A stretch of 64,000 bases of DNA from Chitinophaga filiformis (GCF_900102545.1 NZ_FNBN01000003.1:219330-283329); one strand, 5' to 3'. Counted from the stretch's first letter, positions 33,413-42,175 are shown. Program-made: numbers and translations. Notes: generated by a model not told the origin, from the sequence alone.

Positions 33413-34729
33413 TCAGGCTACTGAAGAGAATATCACACTGACAGTAGTACCGGTGCCCACTTCCGAAACTACTTTTAATTTGATGCCATGATAATCAGCA
33501 ATACTTTTTACAATGGACAGGCCCAGTCCATAACCTTCCCCATCCGTATTCTTTTTCCTGAAACGGTTGAATATGGTGTCAATATCTGAAGGATCAATTC
33601 CAATTCCCGTATCCCTGATAGAAACAGTATAGGAACCATCCACAGTAAGGGTATCACTAATATGAATACCGCCGTCCTGTTTATTATACCGGATAGCATT
33701 GTTGATCAGGTTGTAGAATAACTGGAATAGCAGGTCATGATTCATTTTACGCAAGGTAACCAGTGGCTGCAAGACAACAGTCATCCGGATATTTTTATCT
33801 TCCAGCCGGTGTGTCAGTTCCTGTATGATCTCGCCGATCATTCTCCCAGGCTGAATAGTATCCTGCCTGGCATACTGATCGTTCTCAATCCTTGATATCA
33901 ACAACAGTGAATGCACAATCTTTTTCAACCTGTTAAGCGTTTTCATCATCTCCATGATCTTTTCCATTGCTGTTTCATCCAGGTCATTTAACAGCAGTAG
34001 ATTTTCCATCTTGGTCTGTAAAATACCTATGGGTGTCATCAGCTCGTGAGATGCATTGGAAGTAAACTCTCTTTCCCTGTCAAAGTCTTCCTTTATCCGC
34101 TTCATCAGTTCAATCAGAGAATTGTCCAGGTATTTGAAGTCAATGGTTGTAGTGCGGATAGGAGAAGGGATCTCCTTGAATGGAAAGACAGGATTGATCA
34201 GCTTTGTCTGGATGATTGTTTGTAATGGTTTAAGGAGTATACGGGTAAAGGAAATGTCCGTAAGCAATGTCAGTATTGTCAGCAGGCCTAATACGTATAA
34301 GGCAATCCTTTGTAACGGACCATTATACTGGCTGATAGACGCAATCGTCTTACCGATTTCCAGCTCATACAACTGATCATTGTATTCAAAGGCCTGGTTG
34401 AGGATGCGGTACATCACAGTATCGCCCTCTATAATTCTTTGTGCCGTCTGAATAGTATCCGGTGAATAGATATGCTTCGCCCGTTCCAGGGAAATATATT
34501 CTTCCCTTAGCAGGGTATAACTGCCATACGTTGAATCTCCCTGCAGATAATAATCAATACCATTGGTCTGGATATTGGTCATTACCTTTTTCGCCTGCTG
34601 CTTTAACAGGCGGTTGGTGCTTTGAAAAGCAACCCTGTCAATAAGAACAGGCAACAGTATAATAAAGAGAATAACAGTTGCTATCTTCGACAGGGTAGAG
34701 GTAAGCGTAAGTTTGGTAAGCAGCTTCAC
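33413..34729 (-). CDS. Two-component sensor histidine kinase
   Basis: The 438-residue kinase has a membrane helix near residues 10-30, a periplasmic sensor of about 110 residues, a second helix (LYVLGLLTILTLLTDIS, about 142-160), a HisKA domain with the phospho-His in SNASHELMTPIG (about residue 233) and a HATPase domain with N-box NLINNAIRY, G1 DTGIGID and G2 GYGLGLSIV. It is the last gene of a five-gene minus-strand unit and starts 7 bp after the regulator at 34737, its evident partner. The periplasmic domain is not recognised. Confidence 0.92.
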   Translation of the reverse strand: MKLLTKLTLTSTLSKIATVILFIILLPVLIDRVAFQSTNRLLKQQAKKVMTNIQTNGIDYYLQGDSTYGSYTLLREEYISLERAKHIYSPDTIQTAQRIIEGDTVMYRILNQAFEYNDQLYELEIGKTIASISQYNGPLQRIALYVLGLLTILTLLTDISFTRILLKPLQTIIQTKLINPVFPFKEIPSPIRTTTIDFKYLDNSLIELMKRIKEDFDREREFTSNASHELMTPIGILQTKMENLLLLNDLDETAMEKIMEMMKTLNRLKKIVHSLLLISRIENDQYARQDTIQPGRMIGEIIQELTHRLEDKNIRMTVVLQPLVTLRKMNHDLLFQLFYNLINNAIRYNKQDGGIHISDTLTVDGSYTVSIRDTGIGIDPSDIDTIFNRFRKKNTDGEGYGLGLSIVKSIADYHGIKLKVVSEVGTGTTVSVIFSSVA

Positions 34730-34736
34730 GATATGG

Positions 34737-35411
34737 TTATAGTTTAATTTTGTATCCTACTCCTCTGATAGTTTGCAGCCATTCTACTGTTCCGTGCTCG
34801 GTCAATTTTTTGCGGATATTTTTTATATGTACATCGATGTAGTTGGAATCATAATCATCGTCTGAAAAGCTTCCCCAGATGTGCTCACTCAGCTGCATAC
34901 GTGTAAGCGGACGGTTCTTGTTCAGCAACATATAACTCAGCAGATCAAACTCTTTTTTCGACAGGTCAATATCTGCATCTCCATACGATATCATCCGGGT
35001 ATTTAAGTTGACAGTGAAATCACCCAACGCCACGAGATTACCTTTCAGTCCTGATTTCCTGCGACTGATCGCCTGCATACGCGATTGTAGTTCCAGTAGT
35101 GAAAATGGCTTGGGCAGATAATCATCAGCTCCCAGGTCCAAACCCTTTATACGATCTTCCAGTTTACCACGGGCAGTAAGAATGATGTAGGAGGCTTCCG
35201 GACAGCTCTTCTTGGCATCCTCCAATACCAGTAATCCGTCTTTATCGGGTAAGCCAAGATCAAGCAGTATAAAATCATAGGGACTTTCCTCCATGAGCTG
35301 TCTTGCCTGCTTTGCAGTAAAGGCAAGATCACAAAGGTATCCTGCCTTCACCAGGAAATCTTCCATTTCCAGCGCCATGCCTCTTTCATCTTCAATGATC
35401 AGTACTTTCAT
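34737..35411 (-). CDS. OmpR-family response regulator
   Basis: The 224-residue regulator has a receiver domain with acidic pocket E7, D8 and phospho-acceptor D51 (ILLDLGLPD), and a C-terminal winged helix (SKKEFDLLSYMLLN through VHIKNIRKKL and IRGVGYKIKL). It pairs with the kinase 7 bp downstream. It lies 5 bp after the beta-barrel-like gene at 35417, so the envelope protein genes and the two-component system form one operon and probably one circuit. Confidence 0.93.
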   Translation of the reverse strand: MKVLIIEDERGMALEMEDFLVKAGYLCDLAFTAKQARQLMEESPYDFILLDLGLPDKDGLLVLEDAKKSCPEASYIILTARGKLEDRIKGLDLGADDYLPKPFSLLELQSRMQAISRRKSGLKGNLVALGDFTVNLNTRMISYGDADIDLSKKEFDLLSYMLLNKNRPLTRMQLSEHIWGSFSDDDYDSNYIDVHIKNIRKKLTEHGTVEWLQTIRGVGYKIKL

Positions 35412-35416
35412 ATCAA

Positions 35417-36289
35417 TTAAAACTGGTAGTAAAAGCTTGCCGTAAAAAATGAATTCGCTTTCCCCGGATCAGATTGGGATTTTTGTCCAAGCAGGGAAAG
35501 CTGGTATTCCAACTCTATCATATAGCTGGCCCTGTTGTAAGCCAGGGGCAGTTTCAGATTGTAGGATAACAGATCATAGCTGGTGGTAGCCTGGGTAGTA
35601 GTCGTGCTACTTGTTCCGCTTCCAGGAGTGGTGCCGAGAATGGGAGGAAGAATACCCAGTAAACTGTCCCTGAGGCTTTTTTCCTTTATATAGTAAGTAT
35701 AGAACCGTTGAGTGCCCGCTGTCACATCTATCAAAGGAGTAAGCGTCACGATATCTTTTGAAGTCACACTAAAGAGATTAATCTGTTTACTGATCCCCAG
35801 CGTAGAGAAGAAATCATTGGTCTTTCCGAAAGCATAATCCACTCCCAGCGTGGTGGTAAGCCAGCTCTTATGAGTGAGGCCTACTGCTGCTGAATGAGGA
35901 TTGGCTGCCTGCAGGAAAGGAGAAAGCTTAGGAAAAAAAGTATAGTTATAGCTAAGATCTGCCGACAAACGTTTACTCAGTTTAAATGCAAAACCTGCTC
36001 CTGCGCTGTAGGCTGAAACAGTATGATCGTGATCGTTCAATAAACGATAGGCTGTACCAGTCAGTGAGAAGCCCGAACGATGCTGGTATTTAGCTACAGC
36101 TGCCACATAGGCCATTCTTTCTGCTGATTTTTGTCCGTAGTAATTCGCATTGTTGGCATAACTGCTTCCAACAGTAAGCGTTGATTTCTCAGTAGTAGAT
36201 GCACTGTCCTTTTGTAATGTACTATCCGTCTGCGCCCGGCAAAAAATGCTGATCAATAATGTCGGCAGTAATAAGAATATCTGTTTCAT
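35417..36289 (-). CDS. Putative outer-membrane beta-barrel protein
   Basis: The 290-residue protein has a signal peptide (MKQIFLLLPTLLISIFCRAQ) followed by alternating polar/hydrophobic strands such as GFSLTGTAYRLLND, RLSADLSYNYTFF and AYNRASYMIELEYQLSLLG, and ends with FTASFYYQF, a barrel-type C-terminus with final Phe. I cannot name the family. It is the third gene of the five-gene operon with the two-component system, which may monitor or control it. Confidence 0.7.
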   Translation of the reverse strand: MKQIFLLLPTLLISIFCRAQTDSTLQKDSASTTEKSTLTVGSSYANNANYYGQKSAERMAYVAAVAKYQHRSGFSLTGTAYRLLNDHDHTVSAYSAGAGFAFKLSKRLSADLSYNYTFFPKLSPFLQAANPHSAAVGLTHKSWLTTTLGVDYAFGKTNDFFSTLGISKQINLFSVTSKDIVTLTPLIDVTAGTQRFYTYYIKEKSLRDSLLGILPPILGTTPGSGTSSTTTTQATTSYDLLSYNLKLPLAYNRASYMIELEYQLSLLGQKSQSDPGKANSFFTASFYYQF

Positions 36290-36311
36290 GGTTTTTCATT
36301 GAATGGCGGTG

Positions 36312-36656
36312 TTATGGCACACGAACACCTATTTTCTTTATGACAATCTTTGGCTTGATGATTTGCGTTGGTTTTACAGGCGTCACCACCGTTGGAACAG
36401 CGATAGGTTTCAGCTGTTTTTTAGCCTTGGGAACCTCTTTAATAACCGGTTCCACTGGCGGCTCCTGCTTTGGTTCTACTGTCTCCGTCTCTACCGGCTT
36501 TTTAACAGGAATAGTGTCAGGCAGCGCGGTATATGGGGGTACTACCTTGTAAGTAGGTTGGGGTAGTTTTACACTACCCCAACTATAGAGGGAAATGATT
36601 AATAGTATAGCGGTTATTCCTACATGGCGATATAATGCCCCTTTGTTCATATTCAC
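36312..36656 (-). CDS. Membrane-anchored Pro-rich protein
   Basis: The 114-residue protein has one N-terminal membrane helix (VGITAILLIISLYSWGS) and then a Pro/Lys/Glu/Val-rich stretch (PVKKPVETETVEPKQEPPVE and PTVVTPVKPTQIIKPKI) to its end. The plan resembles the periplasm-spanning spacer of TonB but there is no TonB C-terminal domain. It could tether or span the periplasm for its operon partners. Fourth gene of the unit counting from the kinase. Its function is unknown. Confidence 0.65.
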   Translation of the reverse strand: MNMNKGALYRHVGITAILLIISLYSWGSVKLPQPTYKVVPPYTALPDTIPVKKPVETETVEPKQEPPVEPVIKEVPKAKKQLKPIAVPTVVTPVKPTQIIKPKIVIKKIGVRVP

Positions 36657-36676
36657 AACAGTATTTTAATAATGTG

Positions 36677-37309
36677 TTACCTGAGTCCCACTTTCATATT
36701 TGCCCCGATATGAGCGGCAGGTTTGATAGATGGCGCCTTCAGGTTATTATGTACAACTCCTGCAACTTTTACGGATGATGGAGCGACAGCTTTTGCATGT
36801 GTCTTTACACCAGCGTCTACTGATTTTACAGCTGCTGTTGTACCTACAGTAGCCTGTTTAACGTCAGTGTTGGCAGTTATGGCAACATTTTGTGTGCTTT
36901 TAACAGTCGCGCTGCCTGTACTTACAGCAGTCTGTTTGATTTCGCTGTTGACAGCTGTGGCGGCATGCTGCGTGCTTTTAACAGTCGCACTGGTGGTGCT
37001 GTTTACCCCGTTCTTTAATGCATCTGCATGTTCAGTGGCAGTAGCAGCAGCAATGTTTGTTTTGCCTTCAGAAGCAATAGCTGTACCGTTTTTAGTATTA
37101 ATCCCGGTAGATCCATTTGCAGCTCCTTCAGTCCCCATTTTTACATTGCCTGGTTTAATATCAGCCTGGGAAGCAGTCTGCGCAGACGCTGTTCCGTTCA
37201 CTGAATTAGTCCTGACAGTCGCTGATTGTGTTGTTTTTACAGTGGCATTCTGAGCAAATACAGCACCTGAAAATAAAAAAGCGGCAATGACAAAAAGTGT
37301 TGTTTTCAT
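36677..37309 (-). CDS. Secreted Ala/Thr/Val-rich repeat protein
   Basis: The 210-residue protein has a signal peptide (MKTTLFVIAAFLFSGAVFAQ) and a low-complexity body rich in Ala, Thr, Val and Asn. Two imperfect repeats of about 27 residues start SATVKSTQHAAT and SATVKSTQNVAI, each continuing with VKQTAVSTG-like sequence. No known domain. It is the first gene of the five-gene operon (20 bp before the Pro-rich protein). A repetitive, exported protein ahead of a sensor system suggests a surface or periplasmic role, but this is inference. Confidence 0.65.
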   Translation of the reverse strand: MKTTLFVIAAFLFSGAVFAQNATVKTTQSATVRTNSVNGTASAQTASQADIKPGNVKMGTEGAANGSTGINTKNGTAIASEGKTNIAAATATEHADALKNGVNSTTSATVKSTQHAATAVNSEIKQTAVSTGSATVKSTQNVAITANTDVKQATVGTTAAVKSVDAGVKTHAKAVAPSSVKVAGVVHNNLKAPSIKPAAHIGANMKVGLR

Positions 37310-37516
37310 ACAATTCCAGTTTTAAATTAGTAATTATTGCTTGTTGATACAAACTTAGAACCCCAACATGAAGAAAAAATGAAAAACGGGTTGTGGGGGA
37401 GGAGAGGGAGTGCCAGAAAAATATCTGATACAGGATAAAATAATATTATCGGCAGTAAGGATCCTCTTGTTGTGGCCTGCTATTTGGGGTATCTTTATAT
37501 ATTAACCATCACCGCT

Positions 37517-37987
37517 ATGAATATTCTTACGCAAATATACACACATCTGCTGGACACCCTTGAGGGCGAGAACTGGACTGACGTAAATGTAATGGATAGC
37601 CTGAAGGACATAACGGTACAGGAGGCCACGTTGAAAACAAAGGCTTCACCTAACACGATCGCATCCCTGGTAAATCACCTTATCTACTGGAACCGGGTGA
37701 TGATACAGCGGATAAACGGTATCAAGGTAAATATACCTGATATTAATGGATTCGATGTTCCCAGCTTGACAAGTGAAGTGGAGTGGACAAATTTGAAGAA
37801 TGAGCTGGTTACATCTACACATGATCTGGCCAACGCGATTAAGAAAGTAGATGAGAGCAGACTAGAGGAACCGATCCTGCCAGATCATTCCTCTACATAT
37901 AAAAGCCTGCATGGCATGGTGGAGCATTTACATTATCACCTGGGGCAGATAGTGATCCTGAAAAAGCTGATTAAGGCGGGTAATTAA
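37517..37987 (+). CDS. DinB-family protein
   Basis: The 156-residue protein starts at the ATG at 37517 (MNILTQIYTHLLDTLEG); a longer frame from 37472 adds 15 residues that do not fit. It has the DinB four-helix plan with His residues in SLVNHLIYWNRV near residue 53 and EHLHYHLGQIVILKKL near residue 138, the usual metal ligands. Not a close copy of the DinB protein at 23138. Function not assignable; single gene. Confidence 0.8.
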   Translation: MNILTQIYTHLLDTLEGENWTDVNVMDSLKDITVQEATLKTKASPNTIASLVNHLIYWNRVMIQRINGIKVNIPDINGFDVPSLTSEVEWTNLKNELVTSTHDLANAIKKVDESRLEEPILPDHSSTYKSLHGMVEHLHYHLGQIVILKKLIKAGN

Positions 37988-37997
37988 TTGTACCGCC

Positions 37998-38213
37998 TTA
38001 ATCATTCTCTTCTTCTTTTTCCTTTTCTATTTCTTCCGGATTATCTTTCTCATCGTTTTCTTCTGCTTTCTCGCCAATCTTTCTAATAACAGAAGATATG
38101 GGTCCTTTCATATGTTCCTCGGGGTCTGGACCAAGTGTTTCCGGGTCTGGTTGTATGTTGGAATCTTCCTTTTCCTTTTTGATGTCTTTATCTTTTGGAT
38201 TGTCCTGTATCAT
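37998..38213 (-). CDS. Small Glu/Lys-rich hydrophilic protein
   Basis: From the ATG at 38213 the product is 71 residues, MIQDNPKDKDIKKEKEDSN and on to NPEEIEKEKEEEND, almost wholly charged and probably disordered. A longer frame from 38291 was rejected because its extra N-terminus has four Cys and no bias like the rest. Many Bacteroidetes encode similar short charged proteins. Function unknown; its stop is 10 bp from the convergent DinB gene. Confidence 0.5.
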   Translation of the reverse strand: MIQDNPKDKDIKKEKEDSNIQPDPETLGPDPEEHMKGPISSVIRKIGEKAEENDEKDNPEEIEKEKEEEND

Positions 38214-38394
38214 AAAAACGTATTTATTATTCTCCCGTAACAAAATCATGCCAATGCATGAGCATAATGCCGGGTTTGGGCAGGCAATCAATACGGGCTG
38301 TTTGAATTTTGCAAATGATGGTTTGATGTTCGTAATTGCTATGATGTGGCTCCTGCCTAATTTTGGGTATTATTTAACGTAAACAGATTAATCA

Positions 38395-39120
38395 ATGAAA
38401 CTAACAGGAAATAAAATTTTAATTACCGGCGGCGCCAGCGGTATTGGGCTGGGGCTTGCAGAAAGATTTCTACAGGAAGGCAATACCGTGTTGATCTGTG
38501 GAAGAAGGGAAGCTACTTTGAAAGAGGTGTCAGATAAATATCCATCTATCATTACCAAAGCATGCGATTTATCAACAGAAGCCGGACGGGAAGAGCTGTA
38601 TAAGTGGGTTGCTACACATCACAGTGACTTGAACGTGCTGGTGAATAATGCCGGTATCCAGAACTGGATGAACATTACAGATGCGGATTTTTATCAGCGT
38701 GCAAAGACTGAGATAGTAACGAACATTGAAGCACCGGTGCATTTAACAGCGCTTTTCAGTAACCTGCAATCGTTGAATGCGATCCTCAATGTCACTTCAG
38801 GATTATCTTTTGTACCATTGACTAAAGTGCCTGTGTACAGTGCTACCAAGGCATTCTTCCATTCATTCACACGGTCATCACAATACCTGCTCAAAGCAAA
38901 AGGTATAGAAGTGATTGAAGTAATACCGCCTGCATTGAATACAGACCTTGGTGGAAAGGGGCTGCATGATGCTGCACCTCCGGTAAGTGATTTTATAGAG
39001 GCAGTATTCAAACAGTTAAAGGAAGGCAAAACAGAACTGACTTTTGGCTTCAGTGATGCTATGTCAAAAGCTAATCCTGAAGAGTTGACTAATGCGTTTA
39101 ACAGGATGAATCCAAGCTGA
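38395..39120 (+). CDS. Short-chain dehydrogenase/reductase (DltE-like)
   Basis: The 241-residue SDR has the cofactor motif TGGASGIGLGLAE (residues 11-23), NNAG near residue 86 (VLVNNAGIQNW) and the catalytic Y-x-x-x-K in PVYSATKAFFHSF near residue 145, with a Ser in NVTSGLSF before it. This is the classical type, 240-250 residues, often labelled DltE-like in Bacteroidetes. Substrate unknown. Monocistronic. Confidence 0.88.
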   Translation: MKLTGNKILITGGASGIGLGLAERFLQEGNTVLICGRREATLKEVSDKYPSIITKACDLSTEAGREELYKWVATHHSDLNVLVNNAGIQNWMNITDADFYQRAKTEIVTNIEAPVHLTALFSNLQSLNAILNVTSGLSFVPLTKVPVYSATKAFFHSFTRSSQYLLKAKGIEVIEVIPPALNTDLGGKGLHDAAPPVSDFIEAVFKQLKEGKTELTFGFSDAMSKANPEELTNAFNRMNPS

Positions 39121-39266
39121 CGAAGCGCAATTGAATGTGAACAAACCCGCTCTGTCAGGAGCGACATGTTCGTAGTGGGGGATGTTGTGTCATATGTATA
39201 CGTCTTCTCCCGGAAAATGGCGGTATTGCTAAAAGGCGGTGCCGCCATTTCCTTTATACAGCACAC

Positions 39267-39383
39267 TCAGGTATTGATCAGCTTCCCACTGAATTGTTTC
39301 AATGTGAAATAGACAATACCAAACATAGTGAAAGAAACTGATACCAATAGCATTCTTTCAAGAGAAGAGATATTCTTTAACAT
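39267..39383 (-). CDS. Small membrane protein (38 residues)
   Basis: An ATG 20 bp downstream of the ferritin-like gene gives MLKNISSLERMLLVSVSF, then TMFGIVYFTLKQFSGKLINT, one membrane helix with a polar start and end. It is on the same strand and close enough to be in one transcript. I do not recognise it; size and topology support a real gene moderately well. Confidence 0.4.
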   Translation of the reverse strand: MLKNISSLERMLLVSVSFTMFGIVYFTLKQFSGKLINT

Positions 39384-39403
39384 ATTGACGATATAGTTTA
39401 GCC

Positions 39404-40150
39404 TTAGTGCGCAATAGCGTTGTTGCTGAATAAAGCACTGTTTGCTGTTATACGATTAATGATTCTGTTGTACTTGTATCTCATCTTGATCATATATTTC
39501 CTGAAAGTGTTACCACCTGCTTTAAATAGTTTTTTGTGCGCCAGCCATACCACGAATGCAGTGGAGAAGTAGAAGATACAATAGGCCCTGAGAGAGAGGG
39601 CCTTTCCCAAAGCAGTCTTGCTGTTGAAGATGATGGAAAGCCGCTCCGTCTGAAACTCAATATGAGGCGCTTCATCAATAAGGATATCGGTACAGATCTG
39701 CTTCAGTAATTTGCACCTGGTAGCGTCTTTCATAGATTGATAGAATATTTGCGCAGTACTTTCCACAACAGTAACTGTCAGCGTCCATATCTCCATATTA
39801 GCATTGAAATACCTTACTTTCCTGAAAAGTGTATCTCCGAGATCTGCTTTGATCCTTGGTTTTCCTATTCGGTCGAGGTATATGCCCAGGTTGTTGCCAT
39901 GTTTCTGTTCTTCCTTTATAAAGAGAGCAGTAGCTTCTATATACGCCGGATCGTTGGTCTGGTTGGCATACCTGGTTACTGCTTTCAGCAGATGCCTGCC
40001 GTCTGATGTCTCTCCCAGTTGCCATGCCTGAAGCGAATGTAATATTGCCGAAATTTCCTGTTCAGAAATCTCTGGTTTCAAAGACCAGTCTATACGCTGG
40101 CGTTTTGCGTTTTCTTTAAAGTGCAAAATCCACTGATTACTTGTTTTCAT
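39404..40150 (-). CDS. Ferritin-like diiron-type protein
   Basis: The 248-residue protein shows the residues of a diiron four-helix bundle: E80/E81 and H84 in IKEEQKHGNNLG, E130 in VVESTAQIFYQ, and E160, H163 in LIDEAPHIEFQTE. This E-x-x-H / E / E-x-x-H pattern is typical of ferritin-like oxygenases or rubrerythrin-like proteins. The last 60 residues are basic and include a hydrophobic stretch (AYCIFYFSTAFVVWLAHKKL) that may bind membrane. Substrate unknown. It is followed by a small membrane protein on the same strand and preceded by an odd orphan terminator at 40216. Confidence 0.65.
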   Translation of the reverse strand: MKTSNQWILHFKENAKRQRIDWSLKPEISEQEISAILHSLQAWQLGETSDGRHLLKAVTRYANQTNDPAYIEATALFIKEEQKHGNNLGIYLDRIGKPRIKADLGDTLFRKVRYFNANMEIWTLTVTVVESTAQIFYQSMKDATRCKLLKQICTDILIDEAPHIEFQTERLSIIFNSKTALGKALSLRAYCIFYFSTAFVVWLAHKKLFKAGGNTFRKYMIKMRYKYNRIINRITANSALFSNNAIAH

Positions 40151-40602
40151 GTGTTGTATTTTATCATAGTTAGTACAGGTCGATAATTATGCTTTGTGTT
40201 TCAAAGTGTGGCGGCAAAAAAAAAGGCAAAACAATGCCTTCATCAGACTATCAGCATTATGCTTGTCACGATCAAATGAACCGGCCTACTGAAACGTACC
40301 AACATTGCAGGTAACATCAGGTCCGGGTGCTGTTCTTAGTACCTTTGAAGGAGAAACTACCGGCAATAGGCAAACAGGGAGATCTCGCAGCTAATTATAT
40401 CGCTGTTAACAGGTTACAAATGCATGCATGCTGCTGATCTCTACCTGTGTGAAAGTGCTTATAAAGTACTTTGAATAACAAAGTAAGTGAATAATTTTAA
40501 CATTGAGTGAAATATTTTTGTTTCCCGTTTTACCGCTCATAAAAGCTTGCTTTTAGTACTGCAGATCTTTTTATAAATTGGATTAAACTATCTCTACAAC
40601 AT
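40151..40602. other. 452-bp gap between divergent genes, with an orphan terminator
   Basis: It separates the ferritin-like gene (minus) from the amidohydrolase gene (plus). The only structured element seen is a minus-strand terminator at 40216-40240. A minus-strand frame without start codon ends TCNVGTFQ-stop just before that hairpin; I do not consider it a gene. Confidence 0.6.
40216..40240 (-). terminator. Intrinsic terminator ahead of the ferritin-like gene
   Basis: On the minus strand AAGGCA, loop ttgttt, TGCCTT followed by seven more T (A9 at 40216-40224 on the plus strand). It lies 66 bp before the ATG of the ferritin-like gene with no annotated gene upstream on that strand, so it ends either a small RNA or a regulated leader. 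Confidence 0.6.
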
Positions 40603-41694
40603 ATGCGTAAACTGTCTATTGTCGCCTGTGCCTTAATATGTACCAGTTCTATGTGTTATGGCCAGGAAAGACCCACCATTGATTTTGAAAAATATGACCC
40701 GCCTTCCTCACTGGTAGTACCGGAACATAAACTGACAAGGGCGAAGTTCCCCTTCATAGATGTACACAACCATCAGAATGGCTTATCGTCAGGGAACCTG
40801 CGTGACCTTTTGCAGGACATGGATGCCCTGAACATGAAAGTGATGGTGAATCTCAGCGGAGGAAACGGCAGTCGCCTGAAAGCTCAAACAGACAATGTAA
40901 AGGATAAGGCGCCTAACCGCTTTATCATTTTTGCAAATATTGATTTCAGCGGTATAGGTGAGGAGGGATGGACGGAGAAAGCCGTGCGTCAGCTAACAGA
41001 AGATGTGAAGAATGGTGCAAACGGTCTGAAAGTATTTAAGAACCTCGGACTCAGTGTACGTGATAATAACGGCAAACGCGTAGCTGTTGATGATCCCCGC
41101 CTGGATGCTATATGGGATCAGTGTGGTAAACTGAAGATCCCTGTACTGATACACGCTGCCGATCCAAAACAATTCTGGCAGCCTGCAGATTATAACAACG
41201 AACGCTGGCTGGAATTGATCACCCATCCGGGCCGTAAGCGTAGTAATACTGACCCAGCACCCTGGGAACAGATTATTGAAGAGGAACACCGTATGTTTAA
41301 GAAACATCCGGGTACTACTTTCATAAACGCTCACTTTGGCTGGTATGCGAGCGATTTGACGCATCTATCGCAGCTGATGGAGGAGATACCCAATATGTAT
41401 GTTGAATTCGGAGCAGTGATTGCTGAAATAGGACGGCAGCCAAGGGCCGCAAGACAGTTTTTTGAGAAGTACCAGAACAGGATCCTTTTCGGTAAAGATT
41501 CCTGGCAGCCAGAAGAATACACTACCTATTTCCGTGTGCTCGAAACAGCAGATGAATATTTTCCATATCACAAAAAATACCATGCCTTCTGGCGTATGTA
41601 TGGTATGGCGCTGCCGGATGATATCCTGAAGAAGGTGTATTATCAGAATGCGTTGAGAATTATTCCGGGGATAGATAGGAGTTTGTTTGAGTAA
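40603..41694 (+). CDS. Secreted amidohydrolase-family protein
   Basis: The 363-residue protein has a signal peptide (MRKLSIVACALICTSSMCYGQ) and a metal-dependent amidohydrolase barrel of the amidohydro_2 type: PFIDVHNHQNG carries the first two metal His, then VLIHAADP, TFINAHFGWYASDL and NRILFGKDSW give the later His and Asp ligands. Probably periplasmic. Family members include decarboxylases and lactonases. Substrate unknown. A MITE-like element follows its stop codon by 3 bp. Confidence 0.88.
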   Translation: MRKLSIVACALICTSSMCYGQERPTIDFEKYDPPSSLVVPEHKLTRAKFPFIDVHNHQNGLSSGNLRDLLQDMDALNMKVMVNLSGGNGSRLKAQTDNVKDKAPNRFIIFANIDFSGIGEEGWTEKAVRQLTEDVKNGANGLKVFKNLGLSVRDNNGKRVAVDDPRLDAIWDQCGKLKIPVLIHAADPKQFWQPADYNNERWLELITHPGRKRSNTDPAPWEQIIEEEHRMFKKHPGTTFINAHFGWYASDLTHLSQLMEEIPNMYVEFGAVIAEIGRQPRAARQFFEKYQNRILFGKDSWQPEEYTTYFRVLETADEYFPYHKKYHAFWRMYGMALPDDILKKVYYQNALRIIPGIDRSLFE

Positions 41695-41697
41695 TAG

Positions 41698-41810
41698 CAA
41701 GGGGCTGTCTCATAAATAACTTTTATCCAATTTATTCGGGTACCTAATGGAGAGAATTTCCGTATGAGAAATTCTCAGAGCCATCGAGTTACTTATGAGA
41801 CAACCCCTTG
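41698..41810. mobile_element. MITE-like element with 24-bp terminal inverted repeats
   Basis: The ends are CAAGGGGCTGTCTCATAA and, in reverse complement, CAAGGGGTTGTCTCATAA, continuing to 24 bp with two mismatches. The 113-bp element has no frame and carries an internal 9-bp inverted repeat (gagaatttc at 41752-41760, gaaattctc at 41768-41776). The GGGGCTGTCTCA end recalls the ends of IS1182-like elements. No clear target duplication was seen. It also sits between two convergent stop codons and may terminate both. Confidence 0.65.
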
Positions 41811-41815
41811 TTTTA

Positions 41816-42175
41816 TCAGTCATTGTTTGCAACCGGACTTACATAAATGGCTTCCGGAAGATCTGCGAATACATGTTCTGTCACCGCACAAAGCCACATC
41901 GGATGGTTCACAGGTTCGCCCATATACGTTTCCATTATATAGTTGCCTCCACCGATAGAATCACGTAAATCGGTAACCAGTTTAAGGGTATCCGATCCCT
42001 CAAAAGGTTCGTCACTCATATCTATAAAGCATTCATTGGTATCACCACTGATCCTGTTAAGCATAGTATCTGCACCTTCCACCATTTCCAGTTCGGAAAC
42101 ATCACCCTCCCAACCTGGCAGATCAATGTACCACCTGTTCGAAGGAGATTTGTAAAATCTGAATGTGTGTCTCAT
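41816..42175 (-). CDS. DUF6717-like small protein
   Basis: The 119-residue protein is read from the ATG at 42175 (MRHTFRFYKSPSNRWYIDLPGW); a longer frame from 42226 adds 17 unrelated residues. The FRFYKSPSNRWYIDLPxWEG and LEMVEGADTML segments match a small family I recall as DUF6717. Acidic, no signal peptide, no membrane segment. Function unknown. The region 42176-42409 upstream has no gene I accept. Confidence 0.65.
   Translation of the reverse strand: MRHTFRFYKSPSNRWYIDLPGWEGDVSELEMVEGADTMLNRISGDTNECFIDMSDEPFEGSDTLKLVTDLRDSIGGGNYIMETYMGEPVNHPMWLCAVTEHVFADLPEAIYVSPVANND

Noticed and set aside
40240..40350. Minus-strand frame ending PGPDVTCNVGTFQ-stop before the orphan terminator, considered as a peptide precursor
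   Set aside because: There is no start codon in frame and no modification enzyme or leader motif nearby.
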